NCBI RefSeq assembly: GCF_001562275.1
Contig: NZ_CP014304.1
Span: 4,650,001-4,714,000 of the forward strand
DNA length: 64,000 nt
Direction of reading: 5' to 3'
Origin: Hymenobacter sp. PAMC 26628
GTDB taxonomy: Bacteria > Bacteroidota > Bacteroidia > Cytophagales > Hymenobacteraceae
Numbering within the stretch: the first letter of the stretch is position 1; every line of letters starts with the position of its first letter. The notes under the pieces were generated by a model, which was given only the letters and a program-made list of their open reading frames with translations, ran no database searches and was not told the DNA's origin. The position numbers and the translations under genes are program-made. Below are positions 45,244 through 54,099 of this stretch, in pieces.

Positions 45244-46437
45244 CTATAGCTGGTAGGCCGGCAGCTGGCGCAGGGCCTCGTAGCGGAGCAGGGCTTCGAG
45301 GTAGTAGTAGTCGGCGTACACCAGCGGCACGTCCACTTCGGATTTGGCCGGCTTGGAGCCCACGCTGTGCTTGAGCAGGAAGTTGTTGTTCTCGCCCAGT
45401 CGGGCCCGGTAGGCGGGGCTGGCCAGGCTTTGCAGCATCTTCACCGCCGCCTGGTAATAGGCTTTGCCGGCGGGGCCGGAGTAGGTGCACAGCTCCAGCA
45501 GGCCCGAGGCCGCCACGGCCCCCGCCGAAGCGTCGCGCTCCTCGTTCGGAATGCCGGGGGCGTTGAAATCCCAGTAGGGAATCTTGTCGGCGGGCAGGTG
45601 GGGGTGGTGCAGGTAGAAGTCGGCAATGCGCTGGGCCTGGGCCAGGTACTTGGGGTTTTTGGTTTCGCGGTACAGCACCGTGTAGCCGTACAGGCCCCAG
45701 GTCTGCCCCCGCGCCCAGGCCGATTCGTCGGCGTAGCCCTGGGCGGTTTGGCGCTTCAATACTTTCCCCCCCGGCCCGTAGCACACCACGTGGTAGGAGC
45801 TGTAATCGGGTCGGAAATGGTTTTTGAGCGTGCTGTCGGCGTGCGAGACGCAGATGTTGTAGAACCGTTTGTCGCCCGATTCCCGCGCCGCCCAGAACAG
45901 GTACTCCAGGTTCATCAGGTTGTCGATGATAACGGGGTAATTGTAGCCTTTGAATTCGTCCCAGCTTTTAATCACGCCATACTCCGGGTGAAAGCGCGTC
46001 GCCAACGATTGCGCCCCGGTGAGCAGGATGGGCCGGTAGGCCGGGTTTTTGGTGAGCCGGTAGCCGTTGCCCAGCGCGCAGTAGAGCATGAAGCCCAGGT
46101 CGTGGGTACTGGTGTTGGTTTGCTCCGGGGTCAGGTTCAGGCTCCACTTATCGGCGGCGGCTTTCCACTTGGGGTCTTTGGTTTGTTCAAACAGGTACCA
46201 GAGTGAGCCCCCGAAAAAGCCGCTGCACCACCACGAGGTCGGCATGTCCTTCCTCGTGCCGTCGGGGTTGCTCGACTGGGGCGTGCGCTTCACGTCCGGG
46301 TGGGTTTGCAGCATCCGCTCGTACTGCTGCCCGGCCAGGGCAAATTCCTTGGCCACGTTGAGCGCCGGGGCCTTTTGCGCCCAAACCGGGCCGGCCAGCA
46401 GCAGCAGCAAAAACAGGAGGCGGGCCTTTTTAAACAT
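45244..46437 (-). CDS. GH88 unsaturated glucuronyl hydrolase
   Basis: The 397-residue product has a signal peptide ending GPVWAQ (start 46437 chosen for it) and an (alpha/alpha)6 barrel. Family motifs are DMPTSWWCSGFFGGSLWYLF, the catalytic-type Asp in STSTHDLGFMLYCALG and the second Asp in NYPVIIDNLMNLEYLFWA, then QGYADESAWARGQTWGLYGY. Enzymes of this family hydrate the 4,5-double bond of unsaturated uronates left by polysaccharide lyases, releasing 5-keto-4-deoxyuronate, the substrate of KduI encoded at 54.9 kb. Motif details fit GH88 better than GH105. The gene opens the run that contains susC and susD. Confidence 0.9.
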   Translation of the reverse strand: MFKKARLLFLLLLLAGPVWAQKAPALNVAKEFALAGQQYERMLQTHPDVKRTPQSSNPDGTRKDMPTSWWCSGFFGGSLWYLFEQTKDPKWKAAADKWSLNLTPEQTNTSTHDLGFMLYCALGNGYRLTKNPAYRPILLTGAQSLATRFHPEYGVIKSWDEFKGYNYPVIIDNLMNLEYLFWAARESGDKRFYNICVSHADSTLKNHFRPDYSSYHVVCYGPGGKVLKRQTAQGYADESAWARGQTWGLYGYTVLYRETKNPKYLAQAQRIADFYLHHPHLPADKIPYWDFNAPGIPNEERDASAGAVAASGLLELCTYSGPAGKAYYQAAVKMLQSLASPAYRARLGENNNFLLKHSVGSKPAKSEVDVPLVYADYYYLEALLRYEALRQLPAYQL

Positions 46438-46494
46438 GGGGGCGAGTGGGCGCAAATGAGTGGGTTGAGCAATGCGAAAGGAAACGGCCGGTGC

Positions 46495-47409
46495 TCAGGG
46501 TGCGTGGAGCAGGGCGAGGAGGTCGGTTTCGGTAAGGGCGGGGGAAGCGCCGCGCCGGCCGGCCACCACGGCCCCGGCTGCGCAGGCCCGGCGCAGGCAC
46601 TCGGCGGGGCCGGTGCCGGCCGCCCACCCCGCCAGCAGCGCCGCCAAAAACGCATCGCCGCAGCCGATGGGGTCGGCCACGGCCACCGCGTAGCCGGGGC
46701 TGTGGTACCACATGCCTTCGGCGTAGAGCACGGCCCCGGCCGCGCCCTGGGTGAGGCACACGGCCCGCAGGCCAAAATGCCCGGCCAGCCACGGCAGCGC
46801 CGTGCTGGCGGCGGCCGGCTGGCCCAGCCAGCCCATGACCTCGGCCAGCTCGGTTTCGTTGAGCTTCACCAGGTCGGCCTGCTGGAGCAGGTACTTCACC
46901 ACTTCACGGGCGTAATTCGGGGGGCGCAGGTTGAGGTCAAATACTTTGAAGGCGGCGTGCTGGAGCAGCCGGTACAGGGTTTCGCGGCTCACCGGGCTGC
47001 GGGCGGCCAGCGAGCCGTACACCAGCATCTGGCCCTGGGCCACGGCCGTGCGCAGGGCCCCGGTGTGCTGGATGTAATCCCAGGCCTGGGGCCACGCAAT
47101 CTGGTAGCTCACCGGCGCACCGCTGGCCCCGATGTTGGCCTTCACGACGCCGGTGAGGTGGGTGTCGCTGCGCTGCACCAGGGCCGGGTCGAGGCCGCGA
47201 GCGTCCAGAAAGGCCAGCAGCTCGTGGCCCAGCTCGTCGTCGCCTACCCGGCTGATAAGCTGCACGGGCTGCCCGAGCTGGTGCAGGTGCAGGGCCACGT
47301 TGCCGGGGGCCCCGCCGGGCTGGCGGCCGGTGGGCAGCATGTCCCACAGGGTCTCTCCAAAGCAGACGATGGCGGCGGATGGCAACATGATGGCGTTGAT
47401 TTTTGACAA
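46495..47409 (-). CDS. PfkB family sugar kinase (fructokinase/KDG-kinase-like)
   Basis: The 304-residue kinase has VCFGETLWDMLPTGRQPGGA followed by PGNVALHL near residue 33 and ADPIGCGDAFLAALLAGWAA near 245, where GCGD forms the anion hole and catalytic Asp. The first motif is the fructokinase type, but 2-keto-3-deoxygluconate kinases are similar and would complete the uronate pathway here, for which no other KDG kinase is seen in the window. Met 8 (start 47388) is an alternative start with less N-terminal extension. It lies just downstream of the hybrid sensor gene, on the same strand, after a 260-bp spacer. Confidence 0.8.
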   Translation of the reverse strand: MSKINAIMLPSAAIVCFGETLWDMLPTGRQPGGAPGNVALHLHQLGQPVQLISRVGDDELGHELLAFLDARGLDPALVQRSDTHLTGVVKANIGASGAPVSYQIAWPQAWDYIQHTGALRTAVAQGQMLVYGSLAARSPVSRETLYRLLQHAAFKVFDLNLRPPNYAREVVKYLLQQADLVKLNETELAEVMGWLGQPAAASTALPWLAGHFGLRAVCLTQGAAGAVLYAEGMWYHSPGYAVAVADPIGCGDAFLAALLAGWAAGTGPAECLRRACAAGAVVAGRRGASPALTETDLLALLHAP

Positions 47410-47669
47410 ATGTCAGCGCCCCGCTAAAGCAGAGCCTGCTCATTTAGCACAAACTCATGCACAAATCCTTCATCCGCACTAAATATCAGTAACTAACTTA
47501 TTTTTAACTGTTTAAGTCTTAATAAATCAGGGAATACGGCGCAGACTTGTACTTTTGTAGCAAGCCTTGAAAAAATGCGCGGGGGGCACGGCGGGGTTTT
47601 CCCGATTGGCAGTGCCTGTTTCAACCGGTGCTGGCACTGTTCCGGGCCGCGCGCCTCGTGCCGGGCATT
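47410..47669 (-). promoter_or_regulatory. AT-rich spacer, probable promoter region of the GH88-SusCD run
   Basis: The spacer between the hybrid sensor stop and the kinase start holds the most AT-rich stretch of this part of the window (47440-47530) and is the obvious place for the promoter and sensor-binding site of the kinase-GH88-susC-susD run. No consensus with good spacing was found on the coding strand, so no element is marked. Confidence 0.4.
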
Positions 47670-50639
47670 TTAGCCCTCCGGGGTGGTATGGAAGGCGCGA
47701 AATTCGGAGGGCGAAACCTGGTACTTCGCTTTGAAGCTGTTGGAAAAATACGACGGCGACGAAAAGCCCAGCTCGTAGCCCACCTCCGCGATGGTGAGAG
47801 CGTCGTCGAGCAGCAGCTGGCGGGCCTTGGCCAGGCGAATGCCCTGGATAAATTCCGTCACCCCGGTGCCCAGCAGGGCCTTTACTTTTCGGTAGAGCTG
47901 CATCCGGCTCAGGTTCAGGCTGCGGCCCACGTCGTCCACATTCAGCTCGGTGCGGCTCAGGTTGGCTTCCACGATGGCCGTGAGGTCGGCCAGGAACTGC
48001 TGGTCGGGGCGGGTGGGCGCCACGGTGGTCTTGTCCAGGCTCAGCTCACGCTGAAAATGCGCGCGCTGGCGGGCCCGGTTGGCCAGCAGCGTGCGCACGC
48101 TTTCCAGCAGAAAAGCGGGGTTGAAGGGCTTGGTCAGGTAGAGGTCGGCCCCGGCCTGCACGCCTTCGAGCTGCTGCTCGGGGGCCCCGCGGGCCGTGAG
48201 CAGGATGACCGGGATGTGGCTCGTGCGCCAGTCCTCGCGCAGGCGGGCCACCACTTCCAGCCCGCTCAGGCCGGGCATCATCACGTCGCACACCACCAGG
48301 TCGGGAATGAGGTCGGTGGCCAGGCGCAGGCCGTCGGGGCCATCGGCGGCGGTCTGCACCTGGAAATTGGTCCGCAGCTTGCGCGCCAGAAAGTCGCTCA
48401 CCTCGGCGTTGTCCTCGATGACGAGCACCAGCGTGTCGCTCGGCTCATCGGCGGGCAGGTCCGTAACGGTTGCCTCGGCCGCCGTTGCCAGGGCAGCGGC
48501 CTCCGCCGGCAGGTTGGGTAGCGCGGGGCGGGCGGTTTCGGGGGCGGCTGAAGGCGGGGCGTGCAGGGCGGCAGGCAGCTCGCGGGGCAAGGTCAGCTCG
48601 AAGGTGCTGCCCTGCCCCGGCTGGCTCCGCAGGGCCAGCTGGCCCTGGTGCAGCCGGGCCAGCCCCAGCGCCAGCGCCAGCCCCATGCCCGAGCCCTGCG
48701 CCGTGCCCGTCCCGTCGGCCCGGCCCTGGTAAAACCACTCGAAAATGTGCGCCCGGTCGGCCTCGCTGATGCCGTGGCCGGTGTCTTCCACGCTGATGCG
48801 CACGGTGCGGCTCGCCGCGTCGCCGAGTTGGAGGCGCACGGTAATCTGCCCTTGCTCGGGGGTGAATTTGAGGGCGTTGGAGAGCAGGTTGAACAAAACC
48901 TTGTCCAGGATATTGGGGTCGAACCACGCCCGCAGCACCGGCACGGCCGGCAGCCAGTGCAGCCGGATGCCGCGCAGCCGGGCCGGGCGCTCGAACACGT
49001 CCACGATTTCGCCCACGAAGTCCACTAAGTTGCCCTCGCTGGCCCGCACGGGCATTTTGCCCACGTCCATCTTGCGGAAATCCATGAGCTGGTTGACTAG
49101 CTGCAAGAGCCGCTGGGTGTTGCGGCGCACCAGGCCCAGGTCGTGGCGCTGGGCGGCGGTCAGGCCCGCCTTGCCGGTCAATAATTCCTCCACCGGCCCC
49201 AGAATCAGGGTGAGGGGCGTGCGCAACTCGTGCGAGAAATTCGTAAAAAAGCGCAGCTTGGCCTCGGTGTCGGTGCGGGCCTGGGCGGCCAGCGCTTCGA
49301 GCTGGTTGCGTTGCCGGCTGATTTCCTCGTTTTGCACCGTCAACTGCGCGTTGATGCGCGTGTTTTCTTCGTTCTGGGCCGTGATTTGGGTGTTGATGCG
49401 GGCATTTTCCTCGTTGCGCAGGGCCAGCTGGCCGTTGAGGTGACGCTGCTTCCGGCCCGCCCGCCAGGCCAGGGCCCCAAAGCCGGCCACCGCCAGCAAC
49501 GCCCCCAGCAGGCCCAACAGCAGCGTGTGCTGGCTGGCGTAAGTGGCTTGCAGGGCCCCCACCAGCGCCTGCTGCCGCTCAATGTCCTGCTGCTGGCTGG
49601 CCAGCTGGTCGGTTTGCTGGCGCGTCATCAGCACGTTGGCCGCATCGATGACGGTGATGCCCAGCGCGTTTTCGCGCTCGTACGGCTGGTGGTTGAGGAC
49701 GCGCAGGGCCAGGCGGATGGCTTCTTCCCCGCCCGGCAGCTGCCGGATGGTGGCCGCCAGCACGCCGTCCTGCACCAATTGCAAGCCATTGCCCGGCCCC
49801 GGCAGCCCGTCCACCCCAATGATGCGAATTTGCCGGGCGCGGCCCAGCTCCTGGCACACCCGGTAGGCCCCCAGGGCCAGCACGTCGCTGTGCGCGAAAA
49901 TGACGTCCACTTCCGGGTGGGCGCGCAGCAGGGCCGTCAGCTCGGCCTTGGCGCTGAGCCCGCGCCAGCTGCTCGACACCTGGCCCACCAGCTGGAGGCC
50001 GGGGTAGGCGGCCAGGCCCTGCACAAAGCCCCGGTGCCGCTCGGCGGCCCCCAGCGTGCTGGACAGCCCCTGCACTTCGACCACGTGGCCCTGCTGGCGC
50101 GGCAAGCTCGCCGCGTAGCGGGCGGCGGCCTGGCCCACTTCCAGGTTCGAGCTGCCCACGTAGGCCGTGTAGTGGCGCAACCCCATTTGCTGGTCGAGCA
50201 AGATTACTGGTACCCCCCGGCCGTAGGTTTCCTCCACGGCAGCAGCTATAGTCAGCACCTGGGTTCCGCAGGGCGAGACAATCAGCAAATCTACTTCGCC
50301 GGGGCCCAGGGCGCGGATTTGGGCTTGTTGCCGCTCCGTGTTGCTTTGGCCGTCGAGCATCCGAAACTGCACCTCGGGGTGAAAGCTCAGCTCGCGCCGC
50401 ATCCCTTCCAGCATGGCTTGCCGCCAGGCTCCCGCGGTATTGCACTGCGAAAATACGATGCGGTAGGTTCGGGGCTGGGGGCCCGAAGGCGTACAACCCG
50501 CCAGCAGCCCCATGCACAACGCCCACACGATTTGCGGGCGGGCCCAAAATTCGGGCCACGCAAACGATTTGATGCAGCGCAACTGAGGCGGGGTCAAGTT
50601 TAAAAAGAGTGGGTAACGAATAGGGAAAGGTAACAGCAA
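47670..50639 (-). CDS. Hybrid two-component sensor/regulator with sugar-binding-protein-like input domain
   Basis: The 989-residue protein combines a whole signalling path. A signal/lipobox-like segment (ALCMGLLAGC, about 41-49) precedes a periplasmic LacI/ribose-binding-type domain (YRIVFSQCNTAGAWRQAMLE to about 330: VILLDQQMG, VDVIFAHSDVLALGAY, IRIIGVDGLPG). Then come a membrane helix (about 372-396), a coiled linker, HisKA with FSHELRTPLTL (His about 470), HATPase_c (LLSNALKFTP, DTGHGISE), a receiver with phospho-acceptor Asp in LVVCDVMMPGLSG, and a C-terminal AraC DNA-binding domain (IAEVGYELGFSSPSYFSNSF). It senses a periplasmic sugar and switches on the glycan locus. This input type is known from the fructose-sensing BT1754; most such sensors instead carry beta-propellers. 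Confidence 0.93.
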   Translation of the reverse strand: MLLPFPIRYPLFLNLTPPQLRCIKSFAWPEFWARPQIVWALCMGLLAGCTPSGPQPRTYRIVFSQCNTAGAWRQAMLEGMRRELSFHPEVQFRMLDGQSNTERQQAQIRALGPGEVDLLIVSPCGTQVLTIAAAVEETYGRGVPVILLDQQMGLRHYTAYVGSSNLEVGQAAARYAASLPRQQGHVVEVQGLSSTLGAAERHRGFVQGLAAYPGLQLVGQVSSSWRGLSAKAELTALLRAHPEVDVIFAHSDVLALGAYRVCQELGRARQIRIIGVDGLPGPGNGLQLVQDGVLAATIRQLPGGEEAIRLALRVLNHQPYERENALGITVIDAANVLMTRQQTDQLASQQQDIERQQALVGALQATYASQHTLLLGLLGALLAVAGFGALAWRAGRKQRHLNGQLALRNEENARINTQITAQNEENTRINAQLTVQNEEISRQRNQLEALAAQARTDTEAKLRFFTNFSHELRTPLTLILGPVEELLTGKAGLTAAQRHDLGLVRRNTQRLLQLVNQLMDFRKMDVGKMPVRASEGNLVDFVGEIVDVFERPARLRGIRLHWLPAVPVLRAWFDPNILDKVLFNLLSNALKFTPEQGQITVRLQLGDAASRTVRISVEDTGHGISEADRAHIFEWFYQGRADGTGTAQGSGMGLALALGLARLHQGQLALRSQPGQGSTFELTLPRELPAALHAPPSAAPETARPALPNLPAEAAALATAAEATVTDLPADEPSDTLVLVIEDNAEVSDFLARKLRTNFQVQTAADGPDGLRLATDLIPDLVVCDVMMPGLSGLEVVARLREDWRTSHIPVILLTARGAPEQQLEGVQAGADLYLTKPFNPAFLLESVRTLLANRARQRAHFQRELSLDKTTVAPTRPDQQFLADLTAIVEANLSRTELNVDDVGRSLNLSRMQLYRKVKALLGTGVTEFIQGIRLAKARQLLLDDALTIAEVGYELGFSSPSYFSNSFKAKYQVSPSEFRAFHTTPEG

Positions 50640-50767
50640 ATGCGCGGGAATGGGAGTAGTTTGGCCGGAAACAGGCTTGCTTTAAAAATGCCCGCTGCTA
50701 CGGCTTTTGCCAGAAGCAGCGGGCACCCTTTATTACCGGCCCAGAAATATTCGCCGGCCGGCCCCCG

Positions 50768-52411
50768 CTACTGCCCCAGCGAAAGCGCCTGGCTCACGCG
50801 GCCCGCCGGCGTGGTCAGCAGCACGTGGTACAGGCCGGCCGCCCGGGCCGGGGCCCTGAACTCCTTTTTATGCGCGCCGGCTGGCTCGTCGCCGTCCACT
50901 AGCAAGGCCACGCGCCGGCCCAGGCCGTCGAGCAATTCGAGGCGCACGGGCCCCGGACTGGCGGTGGTGTAGCGCAGCATGACCAAGCCGACGGAGGGGT
51001 TGGGATAGACTTCGAGCGCGGCCAGCGCTTCAGCACCAGCTCGGGCGGCGAGCGGCATGGCGGGCGCCACGGCGCGCTCGTAGGCCCCCAGGTCGGGCAG
51101 GCTGCCCGCCACGCGCGGGTTGCCGGCCAAGTCGGTGGCCGAGAGCTTATTATTCACGCCCTTGTCGATGGCCGGGCTGCCGGCGTTGAGCGTGAAGTCC
51201 GAGCTGAACGGGTCCGTGCTGGGGCTGATAAACTGGGGGTCGGCCACCACCGCGTTGGTGTTGGGAATCGTGCCGGTGTTATTGTTGGTGAGCGAGGTGC
51301 CGGTGCCGCCGAAAAACAGGTTGGCGTTGAGCGTGACATTGCTGGCGTACTTGACCTGGACCGTGTACTTGGTAGCGGCCACGGCGATGTTGTTCTGGAC
51401 CAGCACGTCCGAGGCGTAGGCTACCCCCAGGTCGCCGCCGTTGTTGGTGTCGGTTTTCACGTTGTGGTAGAGCGTGTTGTTAATGATGTCGCCGTGGTCG
51501 CTCTGGAAGAAGACGATACCGGCCCCGCCGTTGTCCACCACCAGGTTGTTGGCCACGAGCGTGCGGCCCGTGTAGCCGAAGTTGCGGTGCGAATCGACGA
51601 TGATGCCGTTGCCGTCGGTGTAGCCCTTGCACACGCCGCCGGTGAACCAGGGCACGAGCAGCTGGTTGCCGAAGCAGCGGTTGTTGCGGATGATGGTGCG
51701 GTAGATGTCGGTGCGCGTGTCAAAGTCCCAGCCCCCGAGTACGCTGATGCCGCTGGCCCCTGTATTGGTGTACCAGGCGCAATTGTACACCAGGTTGTTC
51801 TCGATGGTGATGTAGTCGGCCCGCGCCGACCCCATGCCGCCGCCCGGGCACTCAAAGATTTCGTTGTCGGCCATGCGGATGTGGTGCGGGTGGACGGTGG
51901 CCGTGCCCTTGACGGCGATGCCGCTGCCCTGGTAGCGCGCGTCGTAGCCCCCGGTCGGGTTGGCGCAGCTATTGGTCTGGTTCAGGGCATCGGCCAGCAG
52001 GATGTTGCGGTTATTGCCCTGCAGTCGCAGGCCGAGGACCTCGATATAGGACACCCCCTGGCCCGGCTGGTTTACGTCTTCGCCGATGTAGACGCCGTAG
52101 TAGCCGCTGAATTGCAGCAGGGGCTTGGCATCGCCGGGGTAATTGCGAAAGGTGATGGGCGCGCTGGCGCTGCCCGAGTACTTGACGTAGAGCAGGCTGC
52201 TGCCCGTGGTGATGTAGGTGCCGGCCCGGATGTAGACCACGTCGCCGGGCGTCTGGGCCCGGTCGGCCGCGTACTGGATGGTAGCGAAGGGCGCGGCCAG
52301 CGTGCCCGCATTGGTGTTGCTGCCCCCATCAGCCTTGACGTAGTAGTCGGTTGCGTGGGCCCCGGACAGGCTGGCGGCGGTGAGCAATGAAGCTAGCAGA
52401 AATCTTTTCAT
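50768..52411 (-). CDS. Secreted right-handed beta-helix protein with type IX sorting domain
   Basis: The 547-residue protein has a signal peptide, a DUF1565-type start (DYYVKADGGSNTNAGTLAAP, VYIRAGTY) and a parallel beta-helix with repeated N-rich turns (ITIENNLVYNCAWYTNTGAS, RTIIRNNRCFGNQLL, TLVANNLVVDNGGAGIVFFQ, INNTLYHN). It then ends in a choice-of-anchor-Q-like segment (LNAGSPAIDKG) and a type A sorting domain (EVYPNPSVGLVMLRYTT to LSLGQ). Beta-helix proteins of this kind include pectate lyases and related PL families, but no catalytic set was confirmed. The sorting tail implies export through type IX secretion to the cell surface. It precedes the hybrid sensor gene by 128 bp. Confidence 0.8.
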   Translation of the reverse strand: MKRFLLASLLTAASLSGAHATDYYVKADGGSNTNAGTLAAPFATIQYAADRAQTPGDVVYIRAGTYITTGSSLLYVKYSGSASAPITFRNYPGDAKPLLQFSGYYGVYIGEDVNQPGQGVSYIEVLGLRLQGNNRNILLADALNQTNSCANPTGGYDARYQGSGIAVKGTATVHPHHIRMADNEIFECPGGGMGSARADYITIENNLVYNCAWYTNTGASGISVLGGWDFDTRTDIYRTIIRNNRCFGNQLLVPWFTGGVCKGYTDGNGIIVDSHRNFGYTGRTLVANNLVVDNGGAGIVFFQSDHGDIINNTLYHNVKTDTNNGGDLGVAYASDVLVQNNIAVAATKYTVQVKYASNVTLNANLFFGGTGTSLTNNNTGTIPNTNAVVADPQFISPSTDPFSSDFTLNAGSPAIDKGVNNKLSATDLAGNPRVAGSLPDLGAYERAVAPAMPLAARAGAEALAALEVYPNPSVGLVMLRYTTASPGPVRLELLDGLGRRVALLVDGDEPAGAHKKEFRAPARAAGLYHVLLTTPAGRVSQALSLGQ

Positions 52412-52656
52412 TTGAAAAAAGTGGGTAGGATTTGAAATAGAACCGCCAGCTAATTGCCTCGCACGGTGAAAGACTTATTGAATACAATTCACATCGGAAA
52501 AATTATAAAAAACATCCCTGTTCTGCCCCGTCATTTAATTGCTGTACTGCTACAATTGCGCCCCATAGCCGCAGGCTAATTGGGGTTAGCTTAACCAAGT
52601 TGCGCGCTTTTCACCTTAGCGGCAAGTTTTTACGGGCTTATTTGCCTCTAATTGGT

Positions 52657-52704
52657 AAAATAATTCCCGCAAGCGCTGCCGCAAACGCTTGCGGGAATTA
52701 TTTT
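52657..52704. promoter_or_regulatory. Perfect 19-bp inverted repeat: LacI-type operator upstream of lacI
   Basis: AAAATAATTCCCGCAAGCG (52657-52675) and its exact reverse complement (52686-52704) flank a 10-bp spacer. The right half contains AAACGCTT, the AANCGNTT core of LacI-family sites. A 28-bp block (52667-52694) recurs identically at 53958-53985 before kduD. The site lies in the 435-bp gap between divergent genes (beta-helix start at 52411, lacI start at 52847), where no transcript should end, so operator is favoured over terminator. Apart from this site and AT-rich promoter-like sequence the gap holds nothing recognised. Confidence 0.8.
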
Positions 52705-52846
52705 AGCGGCGCGGCACTACCTTCAAAATGTCTTATTGCCACTTTAGGCCGTCTGCCGCTGCGTGGCCTGCGTCTACGCGCCGCCGCAGGGCGCGGCGCG
52801 GTAGTACACCGGCGTTTCTTGCCAATATCCACTTCGCCCTATTCTT

Positions 52847-53878
52847 ATGAAAAGCACGCCGGTCACCCTCAAGGCCATTGCCAGGGAGCTGAACATTTCC
52901 TTGTCTACCGTGTCGCGGGCCCTGCGCGGCATGCCCGAGGTGCACGCCGACACCCGCGCAGCCGTGCACCGGCTGGCCGCCGAGTTGGACTACCAGCCCA
53001 ACCAATTGGCCACCAACCTGGCCCACAGCCGCACCAAAACCATTGGCGTGCTCATGCCCAGCCTAAGCTACCATTTTTATTCGGCCCTGCTCAGTAGCAT
53101 CGAAGACGCGGCCATGCTGGCCGGCTACAGCGTGCTGGTGTGCCAGTCCAACGAATCGCACCTGCGCGAAATTACCAACATCCAAAACCTGATGCGCAGC
53201 CAGGTAGAAGGCTTTTTAATTGCGCTTTCGCGCGACACCAGCAGCTACGAGCACATCGAGCGCCTCACCCGCAAGAATTTCCCGCTGGTGCTGTTCGACC
53301 GTTGTGCCGACGGCATCGCGGCTTCTAAGGTTATCATTGACAACGAAGCGGCGGCCTTCAACGCCACCGAGCACTTGATTGAGCAGGGCTGCCAGCGCAT
53401 CGGCTTCCTGGCGGGGCCCCCCAACCTGCTCATCAGCAGCCAGCGGGTGGCCGGCTACCAGGCGGCCCTCGCCCGGCACGGGCTGCCCGCCCGCCGGGAG
53501 CACCTGCTCCACTGCGACTTCACCCAGGAAGACGCCATTGCCCAGACTCAGAAGCTATTAAGCCAGCGCCAGCTCCCCGACGGCCTGCTTGTGGTGAGCG
53601 ACCGGGTGGCGTTTCCGGCCATGTACACGCTCAAGCAGCGGGGCGTGCGCATTCCCCAGGACCTGGCCATTGCCAGCTTCAACAACGAGCCGTTTGCCGC
53701 GCTGCAAACGCCGGGCCTCACCAGCGTCAGCCAGCCCCTGCCGGAAATGGGCATCGAAACCGTGCGGCTGCTGCTCCGGCAGCTCGACGCCGACCACGAG
53801 CAGCCCCCGCTTGAAACCAAAGTGCTCGGCACGCAGCTGGTCATCCGGGAATCTTCGCTGCGCAACGCACTTCCCTGA
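52847..53878 (+). CDS. LacI family transcriptional regulator
   Basis: The 343-residue protein begins with the LacI helix-turn-helix, VTLKAIARELNISLSTVSRA followed by LRGMPEVHADTRAAVHRLA, and the hinge region YQPNQLATNLAHSRTKTIGV. The rest is the periplasmic-binding-protein-like effector domain (IVDNEA-type IIDNEAAAFNATEHLIEQGC, RIGFLAGPPN, DLAIASFNNEPFAALQTPGL). Such regulators normally repress sugar genes and release DNA on binding a sugar or uronate intermediate. Palindromic sites upstream of this gene and upstream of kduD suggest autoregulation plus control of kduD-kduI-GH92. A downstream spacer of 221 bp separates it from kduD. Confidence 0.93.
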   Translation: MKSTPVTLKAIARELNISLSTVSRALRGMPEVHADTRAAVHRLAAELDYQPNQLATNLAHSRTKTIGVLMPSLSYHFYSALLSSIEDAAMLAGYSVLVCQSNESHLREITNIQNLMRSQVEGFLIALSRDTSSYEHIERLTRKNFPLVLFDRCADGIAASKVIIDNEAAAFNATEHLIEQGCQRIGFLAGPPNLLISSQRVAGYQAALARHGLPARREHLLHCDFTQEDAIAQTQKLLSQRQLPDGLLVVSDRVAFPAMYTLKQRGVRIPQDLAIASFNNEPFAALQTPGLTSVSQPLPEMGIETVRLLLRQLDADHEQPPLETKVLGTQLVIRESSLRNALP

Positions 53879-53956
53879 ACCCGCGGCCGGCGCTGCTACG
53901 GGGCTTGTGGCGGGCAAGCGGGCGGGCCGGGCTAGGCCGTGCGCCACAAAATCAGG

Positions 53957-53986
53957 GCCGCAAGCGCTGCCGCAAACGCTTGCGGC
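53957..53986 (+). promoter_or_regulatory. LacI-type operator upstream of kduD
   Basis: GCCGCAAGCG (53957-53966) pairs with CGCTTGCGGC (53977-53986) around the same 10-bp spacer found in the lacI operator. The central 28 bp are identical in both places although the flanks differ, as expected for a conserved binding site. It lies 114-143 bp before the kduD start and about 80 bp after the lacI stop. A terminator role for lacI is possible but the identity with a non-terminator position argues for regulator binding. Confidence 0.8.
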
Positions 53987-54099
53987 AACAAAACCGGAAA
54001 TTCGCTTTTTTTTGTCAGTATCACCCCGTAACCTTGGCCCACGGGCCCCGCTACTAGCCAGCCGGTGTCATCAAAATCACTACTAATCCGGGCCCAGTA

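Noticed and set aside
47550-47557. TACTTTTG, a match to the Bacteroidota -7 promoter box TAnnTTTG, on the plus strand
   Set aside because: No -33 box at suitable spacing, and nothing on the plus strand downstream is a gene, since the hybrid sensor ends there on the opposite strand. It is probably chance in AT-rich DNA.
52657-52704. Reading the 19-bp perfect palindrome as a bidirectional terminator
   Set aside because: It lies between two divergent gene starts, where no transcript ends, and its core is repeated before kduD. Operator fits better.
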